54,018 nt of DNA. Source: Janthinobacterium sp. (GTDB taxonomy: Bacteria; Pseudomonadota; Gammaproteobacteria; Burkholderiales; Burkholderiaceae_D). Each line of letters starts with the position of its first letter. The first letter of the stretch is position 1. This document shows positions 1 to 7,320 of the stretch, piece by piece. Where the stretch lies: assembly GCF_009923995.1 (NCBI RefSeq), contig NZ_RFSK01000042.1:1-54018 (forward strand), written 5' to 3'. Under the pieces are notes generated by a model. It had not been told where the DNA came from. It saw only the letters and a program-made list of their open reading frames with translations, and did not search any database. The position numbers and the translations under genes are program-made.

Positions 1-1
1 C

Positions 2-142
2 GGCCTGGGCCTGTCCATCGCGCAGACGGTGGCCCTGGCCCACCATGGACAGCTGTCGCTGCGCAACGGCGAGGAACGGGGACTGGTGGTGACGCTGGTG
101 CTGCCGCGCGCCGGCGGGCAATGGCGGCCGGAGCACGCATAG
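2..142 (+). CDS. sensor histidine kinase, C-terminal fragment (cut by window edge)
   Basis: Only the last 46 codons are present. The reading frame opens directly into the G2 box GLGLSIAQTVA of a HATPase_c domain and then runs through HHGQLSLRNGEERGLVVTL to a TAG at 140-142. GLGLSI followed by an A/V-rich helix and a short C-terminal strand is the usual end of a histidine kinase ATP-binding domain. The sensor and dimerisation parts lie to the left of the window, so neither the signal nor the partner regulator can be stated. The downstream TetR gene runs in the opposite direction and ends 19 bp away. Confidence 0.85.
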   Translation, partial: GLGLSIAQTVALAHHGQLSLRNGEERGLVVTLVLPRAGGQWRPEHA

Positions 143-161
143 GCGTAGCCTGGATACGGCA

Positions 162-743
162 TCACTGCGTTGGCATGGCCAGCACCCCGATCACCAGCGC
201 GCGCATGCCCAGGTCGAACTCGGCCTCGATGGCTTGGTCGTCCTCGTCTTCCCACGCCTCGCCGGCCGGCGCATACACGGTGTCGGCCAGGGCCACGCAG
301 TGGAAGGCCACGGTCGACAGCAGCCAGCGGGCGCGCTGCTTCGGCAGTTGGTAGGCGTGCGCCACCTGCGCCTGGTGGGCGTCGATACGGGCCAGCATGG
401 CCGGCGTCGTCGCCTTGCGGCGCAGCAGATATGGCGCCAGGCCCGGATGCGACTTGACCAGCGCGCGCAGCGAGGCGCTGAAACGCAGCAGGTAGTTCTG
501 CAGCTCATCCGCGCCGGGCGCCGGCAATTCCCAGCGCGCAAATATTTCCTCCGCCACCAGCAGCTTGAGCGCGGCCAGGTGCGCCACGTGCTTGTACAGG
601 GCCACGTGGCTCACGCCCAGCACGGCGGCCACGCCGGTAAACGTCATGGCGGGCAAGCCCATGGCGATGCCGGCGTCCGCGATGCGCGCGCGCGTGATGC
701 TGGGGGGACGCCCGGGACGGGGCAAAGTGGGTGAAATAGTCAT
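162..743 (-). CDS. TetR/AcrR-family transcriptional regulator
   Basis: This 193-aa protein has an N-terminal helix-turn-helix (about residues 15-60; core MTFTGVAAVLGVSHVALYKH) typical of TetR repressors, where the recognition helix ends in the YxH motif. The C-terminal part is helical and should hold a ligand pocket, but no ligand can be read from it. It is divergent from the siderophore-interacting protein gene. The 92-bp gap between them contains a perfect 9-bp inverted repeat at 785-811, so repression of its own gene and of the ferric reductase gene is likely. The start is the ATG at 743; no strong ribosome site is visible before it. Confidence 0.85.
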   Translation of the reverse strand: MTISPTLPRPGRPPSITRARIADAGIAMGLPAMTFTGVAAVLGVSHVALYKHVAHLAALKLLVAEEIFARWELPAPGADELQNYLLRFSASLRALVKSHPGLAPYLLRRKATTPAMLARIDAHQAQVAHAYQLPKQRARWLLSTVAFHCVALADTVYAPAGEAWEDEDDQAIEAEFDLGMRALVIGVLAMPTQ

Positions 744-784
744 CGTGATTGTCCGTGGCGGCAGCTGCGTTGTCGTTTTACGGC

Positions 785-811
785 AATTAGTTTAGCATGA
801 TGAAACTAATT
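785..811. promoter_or_regulatory. perfect inverted repeat, probable TetR operator
   Basis: AATTAGTTT at 785-793 is exactly mirrored by AAACTAATT at 803-811 around a 9-bp spacer. It lies in the divergent gap between the TetR gene (start 743) and the SIP gene (start 836), ending 24 bp before the SIP start. Position, symmetry and low GC in a GC-rich context make it a good operator candidate for the adjacent TetR protein. Binding is inferred. Confidence 0.6.
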
Positions 812-835
812 ACCCAAGACACAGGAGTATTTACC

Positions 836-1684
836 ATGGCAACACCCCCGGAACAACCATCGGGCGGCGCCCTGCGCAACGCCGAACATGACCGCAGCCT
901 GCATGAAGTCACGGCCAGCGTCACGGCCATCGCGCGCCCCGTGCCCAGCGTGCTGCGCGTCACGGCCACGCTGGACCGCTCGGGCGACGATCCCCACTGG
1001 GCGCTGCCCAACGTGGCCTTCCGCATCCATCTCGACGGGCCAGCGTATGACGGCGCCTCGCGCATCTACACCGTGCGCAGCTTCGACGCGCCGGCCGGCG
1101 CGTTCACCTTCGACATCGTGCTGCACCACCACGCCAGCCCGATGATGCGCTGGGGAGAAAGCCTGCACACGGGCGACGTCTTCCGCCTGACGGGGCCGCG
1201 GCCGCAGTTCACCGTTCCTGCCAACGCGGACAAGAAAATTGCCCTGTTCCTGGACGAGACGGGCATCCCCGCCCTGCATGCCATGCTGCAACAGTGGCCC
1301 GCCGGCGCGGCCGGCATCGGCTGGGTGGTGACGGACGACGCGCAGGCCTTCGACGAATTGCCCGCCGTGCCGGGCCTGGCATTGCAGCGCCTGGACACGG
1401 CCCACGTGGCGCCGGACGGGCCGCTGGCCGCCCAGGCCCGGGCCTTGGCCGACCCGCGCGATTACACCATCTGGGGCGCCGGCGAACGCGACGAGATGCG
1501 CGCCATCCGCCAGCACTTCCGCAACGTGGCAGGCCTGGACAAGGAACGGGTGCTGGTGGCCGGCTACTGGAAACGGGGCGTCAGCAATACGGACATCGAC
1601 GCGCGCCGCAAGCACAGCTTCGAGCAGCTGATCGCCAACGGCGGCACCCTGGCCGACTTCGACGACCTGGCCGTCGAGGTGTAA
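836..1684 (+). CDS. siderophore-interacting protein (NAD(P)H-dependent ferric-siderophore reductase)
   Basis: This 282-aa cytoplasmic flavoprotein of the SIP/ViuB family reduces Fe(III)-siderophores and so releases iron after import. The N-terminal FAD-binding barrel (about residues 15-125) contains RIYTVRSFD, the RxYTxR flavin signature. The C-terminal half carries the SIP NAD(P)H lobe with YTIWGAGERDEMRAIR and the closing VLVAGYWKRG motif. I chose the ATG at 836 because AGGAG sits 8 bp upstream; the upstream in-frame ATG at 797 lies inside the operator palindrome. Control by the divergent TetR gene is inferred. Two TonB siderophore receptors lie about 8 kb away. Confidence 0.93.
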   Translation: MATPPEQPSGGALRNAEHDRSLHEVTASVTAIARPVPSVLRVTATLDRSGDDPHWALPNVAFRIHLDGPAYDGASRIYTVRSFDAPAGAFTFDIVLHHHASPMMRWGESLHTGDVFRLTGPRPQFTVPANADKKIALFLDETGIPALHAMLQQWPAGAAGIGWVVTDDAQAFDELPAVPGLALQRLDTAHVAPDGPLAAQARALADPRDYTIWGAGERDEMRAIRQHFRNVAGLDKERVLVAGYWKRGVSNTDIDARRKHSFEQLIANGGTLADFDDLAVEV

Positions 1685-1706
1685 GCGGCGCCAGTCGGGG
1701 CGCGTG

Positions 1707-2336
1707 CTAGCGGGCGGCGAAGTCGAAGCGCCACGCGTCGTCGCTGCGGTGCAAGGTGACGTCCACTTCGGTGGCCGTCACCGGCATCGCATATTGCGTC
1801 ATGTCCGGGAAACTCTCCAGGCTGTAGGTCTGGCCCGCCGCCGGCCGCATGGCCACGACGAAATACAGGCTGGGCAGGTATTCGAAGCCGACCGTCATGT
1901 GGGCATCGACATCGGGCATGCTCGCGACCGGCCGGTCGTTCACGTACCAGTTGCAGCAAAATGGGATGAATGGGCTCGTCTCGTTCATGACGCCGCACTG
2001 CGCCGGCGTCAGCTTCGATTGGGCCAGCGAGGCGGCGGCCGGCTGCAGCAGCGGCGACAAGCCATGCGGGCTCACGGCCGACAGCAGCTGGCCCGGCGCG
2101 ATGACGTGGCGGCCCGAGACGATCTTGTTGCCCGTGATGCCCAGACTGTTCACGTCGGCCGAGATCCTCTCCTCGTAGCGGAACGATTCGGTGGCGCCGG
2201 CCGACCCCGTCAACACCTGCCAGGCATGGCTGCGGTAATGGCCGTGCGGGTTCTGCAGCTTCAGGAACACCAGCACGGAGTTGCCTTGCAAATCGTCTGC
2301 TTCCACGTTGTAGCGGACGTTGAATTGAATGCCCAT
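1707..2336 (-). CDS. hypothetical protein, unknown family
   Basis: This is a 209-aa protein that I do not recognise. It starts MGIQFNVRYNVEAD, has no signal peptide or membrane segment, and looks beta-rich with alternating hydrophobic residues (VLVFLKLQNP, LYFVVAMRP). The central part has a PFIPFCCNWYVNDRP stretch with paired cysteines. The start at 2336 is supported by GGGAG 6-7 bp upstream; a longer frame to 2399 adds 21 unlikely residues. It ends 22 bp from the SIP stop, convergent with it. AT-rich sequence with palindromes lies upstream of its promoter region. Function unknown. Confidence 0.7.
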   Translation of the reverse strand: MGIQFNVRYNVEADDLQGNSVLVFLKLQNPHGHYRSHAWQVLTGSAGATESFRYEERISADVNSLGITGNKIVSGRHVIAPGQLLSAVSPHGLSPLLQPAAASLAQSKLTPAQCGVMNETSPFIPFCCNWYVNDRPVASMPDVDAHMTVGFEYLPSLYFVVAMRPAAGQTYSLESFPDMTQYAMPVTATEVDVTLHRSDDAWRFDFAAR

Positions 2337-2650
2337 TGCTTGCTCCCTGCCTGGAATCTGCACGAACTCAATAAAGACAGCGCCGGAGGACGAGTCCACG
2401 ATTTCCTCCGGCGCCGGTGGTCACGGCCCATATTCGCCCAGCACCAGGCCCGGCAGATGCGGGGCCTGCGCACGGCACCGGCGGACGATGGGCGCATTCG
2501 CCGTGCCGGCGACAGGATGGCTGACAGCGGCGCTGGCATCGGTGAGCTGCCTGACCGCCGTCACCGGGGCGCCACTCGGCGCGGCACCGAACAACGGCCG
2601 GGTTTGTTCCTGCTCATGCTGCCCTGATGAGATGGACGATCAGCAGCAAG

Positions 2651-2668
2651 CTGCAAAATTGATTGCAG
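2651..2668. promoter_or_regulatory. inverted repeat CTGCAA-N6-TTGCAG
   Basis: CTGCAA at 2651-2656 is perfectly mirrored by TTGCAG at 2663-2668. It shares the TGCAA/TTGCA core with the second repeat at 2687-2706. The size and AT-rich core resemble MarR-type operators. No regulator gene is adjacent, so any factor acts in trans. Confidence 0.4.
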
Positions 2669-2686
2669 ACAATTTAATTTTCAAAT

Positions 2687-2706
2687 TGCAATTATATTGT
2701 ATTGCA
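2687..2706. promoter_or_regulatory. inverted repeat TGCAAT-N8-ATTGCA
   Basis: TGCAAT at 2687-2692 is perfectly mirrored by ATTGCA at 2701-2706, with an all-A/T/G spacer (TATATTGT) that could also serve as a -10 box. Together with 2651-2668 it forms a tandem pair of related palindromes. This is a candidate operator for a MarR/GntR-class protein; the class is a guess from the look of the site. Confidence 0.42.
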
Positions 2707-2951
2707 TGTTTCGCAATTCCATCCAAAAGTAACGACAATGGGATGGCATTGCTCCTGACGTCGGGCAGGTGTAAGGCATGCCAACAGGCTTGGGGAAAGG
2801 AAGCGGCGCCGGCTTGACTTCTGCAGTCCAATTCATTAACTTAGCAGCAAAAACCGGCCTGCGGCAAGCGCCGGCTTGCAGTGCCACCGGCAGACCCTGT
2901 CCGCCGGCCTGCCCCACCCGGGCGCCAACTCCACGGTACGTTTTCACTTAG

Positions 2952-4166
2952 ATGGGTCATCAGGCCATGCCGACACACGCTCCCTCCCCGGCCCATCCGC
3001 TGGCTACCGCCCTGGCCCTTTCGCTGGGCGCCGCCGTCGCCCTGGGATTGTCGCGCTTTTCCTACGGCTTGCTGCTGCCGCCCATGCGCGCCGACCTGGG
3101 CTGGTCCTACCTGCTGGCCGGCTCCATGAATACCTTCAATGCGCTCGGCTACTTTCTCGGCGCCCTGGCGACGCCCGCCCTGATGCGCCGCCTGGGCGTG
3201 TGGCGCCTGCTGATGGCGGGCTGCGTGCTGGCCAGCCTGTTCATGCTGATGTCGGGCCTCGTCAGCGACACCACCGCCCTGTTCCTGCAGCGCGTGTGCG
3301 CGGGCGTGGCCAGCGCCTTCATCTTCATCGCCGGCGGCGTGCTGGCGGCCAGGCTGGGCGCCATGCACAGCCAGCGCGCGGGCTTCTATATCGGCCTGTA
3401 CTACGGCGGCACGGGCTTCGGCATCGCCCTGTCGGCCCTGCTGGTGCCGGCCGCCCTGGGCGCCGCCCATGACCACGGCGCCGCGCATGCCTGGCAGTGG
3501 CCCTGGCTGGCACTGGGCATCGCCTGCCTGCTGGCCACCGCCGTCATGGCGGCACCGGCCAGGGCCATCGGCGAAGCGCCGCGCGCGCCCGACGCGGGCC
3601 GGCGCTTCGCCTGGCGCGATTTTGCCCCCAGCCTGGCCGGCTATTTCATGTTTGGCGTCGGCTACATCGGCTATATGACCTTCGTCATCGCCCTGCTCAA
3701 GCAGCAAGGCATGAGCGCCACGCTCGTCACCGTGTTCTACACCTTGCTGGGCCTGGCCGTGGTGGCGTCGTCGCGCATCTGGGCGCGCATGCTGGACCGC
3801 TACCGGGGCGGCGAATCGCTGGCCATCCTGAACGCCGTGCTGGGCGCCGTCACCATCCTGCCCGCGCTGACCAGCTTTGTGCCCGTCGTGTTCGTCTCCG
3901 GCCTGGTCTTCGGCGCCGTCTTCTTGTCGGTGGTGGCCTCGACGACGGCCCTGGTGCGGCATAATTTGCCGCAGGAATCGTGGACGGCCGGCATCAGCGC
4001 CTACACGACGGTCTTCGCCCTGGGCCAGATCGCCGGTCCTGTCGCCGTCGGCTGGATCGCCGATGGCCCGGCGGGACTGGAGCGGGGATTGATCGCCTCG
4101 GCCATCGCCCTCTTCATCGGCGCGGCCCTGGCAGCGCGGCAAAAGGCGCTGGCGCCAGCCGCGTAG
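2952..4166 (+). CDS. MFS transporter, YbfB/YjiJ family
   Basis: This 404-aa inner-membrane protein has about 12 hydrophobic segments. Its N-terminus has GLSRFSYGLLLPPMRADLGW, typical of the YbfB/YjiJ branch of the major facilitator superfamily, whose members share LSRFAYxxLLPxM. The substrate is unknown. The start could be the ATG at 2952 or, 15 bp later, at 2967 (MPTHAPSP); neither has a clear ribosome site. It stands alone, downstream of the palindrome-bearing gap, and may be controlled by whatever binds there. Confidence 0.85.
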   Translation: MGHQAMPTHAPSPAHPLATALALSLGAAVALGLSRFSYGLLLPPMRADLGWSYLLAGSMNTFNALGYFLGALATPALMRRLGVWRLLMAGCVLASLFMLMSGLVSDTTALFLQRVCAGVASAFIFIAGGVLAARLGAMHSQRAGFYIGLYYGGTGFGIALSALLVPAALGAAHDHGAAHAWQWPWLALGIACLLATAVMAAPARAIGEAPRAPDAGRRFAWRDFAPSLAGYFMFGVGYIGYMTFVIALLKQQGMSATLVTVFYTLLGLAVVASSRIWARMLDRYRGGESLAILNAVLGAVTILPALTSFVPVVFVSGLVFGAVFLSVVASTTALVRHNLPQESWTAGISAYTTVFALGQIAGPVAVGWIADGPAGLERGLIASAIALFIGAALAARQKALAPAA

Positions 4167-4205
4167 TAGACTGCCACCGTAAGCCACTCCCCCGGAAGGA
4201 AGACG

Positions 4206-4739
4206 ATGAACGCAGATGCACGGAAAGTCCCGCCCGCCATGGATGCCGACACCCTGGCATTCATCCAGGGCCTGTTCGCCCTCGTGCGCGAAGGCGATAC
4301 GCAGCAGCTGGGCGCCATGGTGGCGCAGGGCGTGCCTGTCAATTTCCGCAACGAAAAAGGCGACAGCCTGATCATGCTGGCCGCCTACCACGGCCACCTG
4401 GAAACGTCGCGCCTGCTGCTCGAGGCGGGCGCCGACGCCAACGTGGCCAATGACCAGGGTCAGACGCCGCTGGCCGGCGTGGCCTACAAAGGCTACCTGG
4501 AAATCGCCGAACTGCTGCTGCGCCATGGCGCGCACGTGGAAGGCGCCAGCCCGGACGGCAAGACGCCATTGATGATGGCGGCCATGTTCAACCGCCTCGC
4601 CATCTTCGAGCTGCTGCTGCGGCATGGCGCCCGCCTCGACGCCGTGGACAGCCGCGGCATGACGGCCGCCACGCTGGCCAGCAGCATGAATGCGCAGGAG
4701 ACCCTGGCCCGCCTGGCCAGCCTGGGACAGACGGACTAG
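4206..4739 (+). CDS. ankyrin-repeat protein
   Basis: This 177-aa protein has about four ankyrin repeats from residue 30 to 165, shown by KGDSLIMLAAYHGHLETSRLLLEAGADANV, QTPLAGVAYKGYLEIAELLLRHGAHVEG and KTPLMMAAMFNRLAIFELLLRHGARLDA units (each quoted in part). There is no signal peptide, so it is probably cytosolic and acts through protein-protein contacts. GGAAGGAAG lies just upstream of the start. It follows the MFS gene by 39 bp in the same direction and may be cotranscribed. No partner can be named from sequence. Confidence 0.85.
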   Translation: MNADARKVPPAMDADTLAFIQGLFALVREGDTQQLGAMVAQGVPVNFRNEKGDSLIMLAAYHGHLETSRLLLEAGADANVANDQGQTPLAGVAYKGYLEIAELLLRHGAHVEGASPDGKTPLMMAAMFNRLAIFELLLRHGARLDAVDSRGMTAATLASSMNAQETLARLASLGQTD

Positions 4740-4752
4740 CCGCAGCGCGGCT
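4738..4752. terminator. short hairpin between convergent genes, weak terminator candidate
   Basis: AGCCGC-AGC-GCGGCT forms a perfect 6-bp stem with a 3-nt loop exactly between the ankyrin stop and the hydrolase stop. The position fits a bidirectional terminator, but no T-tract follows on either side, so confidence is low. Confidence 0.25.
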
Positions 4753-5816
4753 TACTGCTTCAGCGTCCTGGCGTAGAAGCCGGCCAGCTTGGCCACGGCC
4801 GCGTCCACGTAGCGGGGCACCCAGTAGGTTTCGATGTGCGTGGCGCCCTCGATCAGGTACAGTTCCTTGTCGCCGGTGCCTGTCGCCTTGGCGAACGCGT
4901 CTTGCGTCATGTACAGGCTGTCGGCCTTGCTGCCGGCGATCATCAGCAGCGGCTGGCCGATCAGCGCCATCTGGTCGGCGGCGTCGAAGCGCATCAGGTC
5001 GAGCAGGCTGCTCACGGTGTAGCGGGCGCTCGAATTCGGATGGGCATGGGTTTTTCCATAGTATTCAAAGCCCTGGCGGTACATTTCAAACGGCAGCTTG
5101 GCGATCTGCTCGTCGCTCAGCTGCACGTCGTTCGCGTACAGGATCTTGCCGCCGGCCGCTTCCTGGGCACGCGCGTCGGACGCCTGCCGCAGGCGCTCCT
5201 GCACCGTATCGAGCTGGGAATCCATGAAGCCGTTGCGGCGCACGCGGCCCGAATTGAACATGCTCAGGGTGGCGACCGTCTTGAAGCGCTTGTCGCTCTG
5301 CGCCGCCTTCAGCGAGTAGCCGCCCCCGCCGCAGATGCCCAGCAAGCCCAGCCGGGCCTGGTCCACGCCCGCGTACTGGCTGAGGAAATCGGCCATGCCG
5401 TGGATATCCTCGACGCGGTTGGCCGGCTTGTCCACATTGCGGGGCTGGCCGCCGCTGGCGCCCTGGTAGGCGGCATCGGCCGTGATCGTGATGTAGCCCA
5501 GTTCGGCGAGCCGCTGGGCATACAGGCCCGCTACCTGCTCCTTGACGCCGCCGTTCGGATGCGCCACGACGACGGCGGGATAGCGGTGTTTCGGGTCGTA
5601 ATTGGCCGGGGTATAGACATTCGCGGCAATGTCCAGATTGTTCAGCTTGTAGGTGACGGGATGGATATTCACCTTGCCCACGGCGTTTTCCGTGATGGCC
5701 CCCTGGTACGTCAATGTAAATGGATTCATCCGGTAATCCTCCGCATGCGCTTGGTTGATCGAGACGGCCACGGCCGAAGCAAAAAGAACAGACTTGATGA
5801 AGGTGGTTGTTGTCAT
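4752..5816 (-). CDS. exported alpha/beta hydrolase, dienelactone-hydrolase-like
   Basis: This 354-aa protein has a Sec signal peptide (MTTTTFIKSVLFASAVAVSI, cleavage after AHA near residue 25). The nucleophile elbow reads LLGICGGGG, placing Cys at residue 162 as in dienelactone hydrolase (GxCxGG) instead of the usual serine. The acid (SKAD) and histidine (GATHIETY) positions of the triad are visible near the C-terminus. I chose the start at 5816 because AGAGGAAT lies about 10 bp upstream; the frame extends to 5924 without support. It is the last gene after cupin and CMD genes on the same strand, separated by 141 bp. The substrate is unknown. Confidence 0.85.
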   Translation of the reverse strand: MTTTTFIKSVLFASAVAVSINQAHAEDYRMNPFTLTYQGAITENAVGKVNIHPVTYKLNNLDIAANVYTPANYDPKHRYPAVVVAHPNGGVKEQVAGLYAQRLAELGYITITADAAYQGASGGQPRNVDKPANRVEDIHGMADFLSQYAGVDQARLGLLGICGGGGYSLKAAQSDKRFKTVATLSMFNSGRVRRNGFMDSQLDTVQERLRQASDARAQEAAGGKILYANDVQLSDEQIAKLPFEMYRQGFEYYGKTHAHPNSSARYTVSSLLDLMRFDAADQMALIGQPLLMIAGSKADSLYMTQDAFAKATGTGDKELYLIEGATHIETYWVPRYVDAAVAKLAGFYARTLKQ

Positions 5817-5957
5817 AGGAGAATATTCCTCTTTGTAAAAACATGGTTTCAGGCGTGCGTCGCCTTGCCGGCAGGCAGACAGCGCACTTCGAGCCTTCGA
5901 GCCTGTCTGCATGGACGATTGCATGCGCTGCTGACGGCCCTAGGGGACAAGCGCTTC

Positions 5958-6722
5958 TTATTTGCCGCCCTGCGCCAGCTGCTCATCGAGCGCCGCCTGC
6001 GCCCGTGCCGCGGCCGCCGCTTCCCCGCTGCCGCGCAACAGCTGTATCACTTGCCGCAATTGCGCCACCGTCAAGCCGACGTTCAGGCTGGCGCGCATGT
6101 GCGAGCGCAGCTGGGCTTCCACGCCGGGCGTCACGGCCAGGGCCGCCACGGTGGCCAGTTCGCGCTCCTGCCAGCTCAGGTTGTCGCGCTCGAAGATGTC
6201 GCCAAACAGATGCGCCTGCAGGAACTGGTTGATGACGGGCGCAAAGTCGAACACGGGTCCCTGGACGGTCGCGCCGGCCACGCGGGTCTGGTTGGCGGCA
6301 CCGGCCGCCAGCAGGGCGTCTCCCGTGGGAGCGGGATGGCTAGGCTCGCGGCCAGGCGCATCGGCGATGCCGCGCGCACGGCGCTGCGCGAGCACCTGCA
6401 TCAGCTCGTTGAGCGCATTCAGGCTGCGGGGAAAGCCCACGTAGGCGTACAGGTGGACGAGGATTTCCTTCGCTTCGCTCACCGTCAGGCCCGCATCGAG
6501 TCCCTGGTTCAGCGCCGCCTGCAGGCTTGGCATGTTGCTCGTCGCCATGGCCGCCGCGATCAGCGGGATGGCTTGCTGGCGCGCCGGCAGCGCCGCTGCC
6601 GCCTGCGCAGCCGCAGCCGGGCCGCTGGCCTGCGCCAGCGCCAGCCTGGCGCCCGGCAGGCACAGCAGGGCGCCCGCCAGCAGGCTGCCGGCCAGGCGTC
6701 TGGTCCGCGCGCTAGGGTGCAT
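5958..6722 (-). CDS. exported carboxymuconolactone decarboxylase-family protein
   Basis: This 254-aa protein has a signal peptide (about residues 1-31, ending ARLALAQ). Two CMD-like helical units follow, at about 55-110 (NQGLDAGLTVSEAKEILVHL) and 170-235 (MRASLNVGLTVAQLRQVIQL). Such duplicated CMD proteins are often annotated as 4-carboxymuconolactone decarboxylases, but the CxxC pair of AhpD-type members is absent, so peroxidase activity is unlikely. Export is unusual for this fold. The start overlaps the end of the upstream cupin gene by 11 bp, so translation is probably coupled. Confidence 0.85.
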   Translation of the reverse strand: MHPSARTRRLAGSLLAGALLCLPGARLALAQASGPAAAAQAAAALPARQQAIPLIAAAMATSNMPSLQAALNQGLDAGLTVSEAKEILVHLYAYVGFPRSLNALNELMQVLAQRRARGIADAPGREPSHPAPTGDALLAAGAANQTRVAGATVQGPVFDFAPVINQFLQAHLFGDIFERDNLSWQERELATVAALAVTPGVEAQLRSHMRASLNVGLTVAQLRQVIQLLRGSGEAAAAARAQAALDEQLAQGGK

Positions 6723-7215
6723 CGCTCACCCTTTCCATCCATTGCACGCTCTTGCCATCGGCCACGCCGGTGACGGCCAGGTGCGTCATGGCGCCGCCGG
6801 GCGCCGCGCCGTGCCAGTGCTTGACGCCCGGCGGGCACCAGACCGCATCGCCGGGACCGATGGTCTGCACGGCCTTGCCCCATTCCTGCGTCAGGCCCGT
6901 GCCGGCGATCACCACCAGGCGCTGCCCTGCGGGATGGCTGTGCCAGGCCGAACGGACGCCCGGCTGGAACGTCACATACGCGCCGGCCGCCGGCAAGCCA
7001 GGGCTGGCGGCAAACAGGGGTTCGACGCGCACCTGGCCCGTGAAATGATCGCCGGAGCCGGTCATGGCCGCCTGGCTGCCCGCGCGCACGATCTGCTGGC
7101 CATCCGCGCCGGCGGCGCCAGCATGGGCGCTGGCCAGGGTGCCGCCTGCAAGCAAGCTCAGTGCCAGGGTGGTACACCGCCTGCGCATGCTGCCAGGCTG
7201 CCGTTGATTGCTCAT
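6712..7215 (-). CDS. exported cupin-domain protein
   Basis: This 167-aa protein carries a signal peptide (ALSLLAGGTLASAHA region) followed by a single cupin barrel. Metal-ligand motifs are WHSHPAGQRLVV (two His, with Gln where Glu is usual) and PPGVKHWHG (His). It is similar in layout to the small cupins that accompany CMD proteins. I chose the start at 7215 since AAAGG sits 7 bp upstream; the ATG at 7221 would be too close to it. First gene of a cupin - CMD - hydrolase operon divergent from a LysR regulator. Confidence 0.85.
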   Translation of the reverse strand: MSNQRQPGSMRRRCTTLALSLLAGGTLASAHAGAAGADGQQIVRAGSQAAMTGSGDHFTGQVRVEPLFAASPGLPAAGAYVTFQPGVRSAWHSHPAGQRLVVIAGTGLTQEWGKAVQTIGPGDAVWCPPGVKHWHGAAPGGAMTHLAVTGVADGKSVQWMERVSDAP

Positions 7216-7250
7216 TACCATACCTTTCACGGGGTGGGTTGCTTGGCATC

Positions 7251-7275
7251 GAGTATAGGTCCATGTACTATCCTC
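7251..7275. promoter_or_regulatory. imperfect inverted repeat, LysR-type box
   Basis: GAGTATAG at 7251-7258 and CTATCCTC at 7268-7275 form an 8-bp dyad with one mismatch around a 9-bp spacer. It lies in the 105-bp gap between the cupin gene and the divergent LysR gene, the usual place for a LysR recognition site. Binding is inferred. Confidence 0.45.
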
Positions 7276-7320
7276 AACAATCCCGAAAAATCTGTACAAG
7301 TTAATGAAGGAAATTCACCT

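Larger units (their letters stand above)
2337..2951. other. 615-bp intergenic region without a convincing gene
   Basis: Open frames here (for example plus-strand 2329-2817) are rich in Cys/Pro/Arg and have no family resemblance, so I call no gene. Bases 2650-2720 are strikingly AT-rich for this window and carry two TGCAA palindromes, listed separately. A direct repeat GCGCCGGCTTG occurs near 2805 and 2868. The region sits between two divergently oriented genes (1707-2336 minus, 2952-4166 plus) and most likely holds both promoters. Confidence 0.6.

Noticed and set aside
2329..2817. 162-aa plus-strand open frame in the 615-bp gap
   Set aside because: It has no recognisable domain and unusual Cys/Pro content, it extends into the AT-rich palindrome region, and no ribosome site precedes it.
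2841..4625. 594-aa minus-strand open frame across the YbfB-type transporter and ankyrin genes
   Set aside because: Low-complexity Gln/Gly/His/Arg protein with no family features; the plus-strand genes are recognisable.
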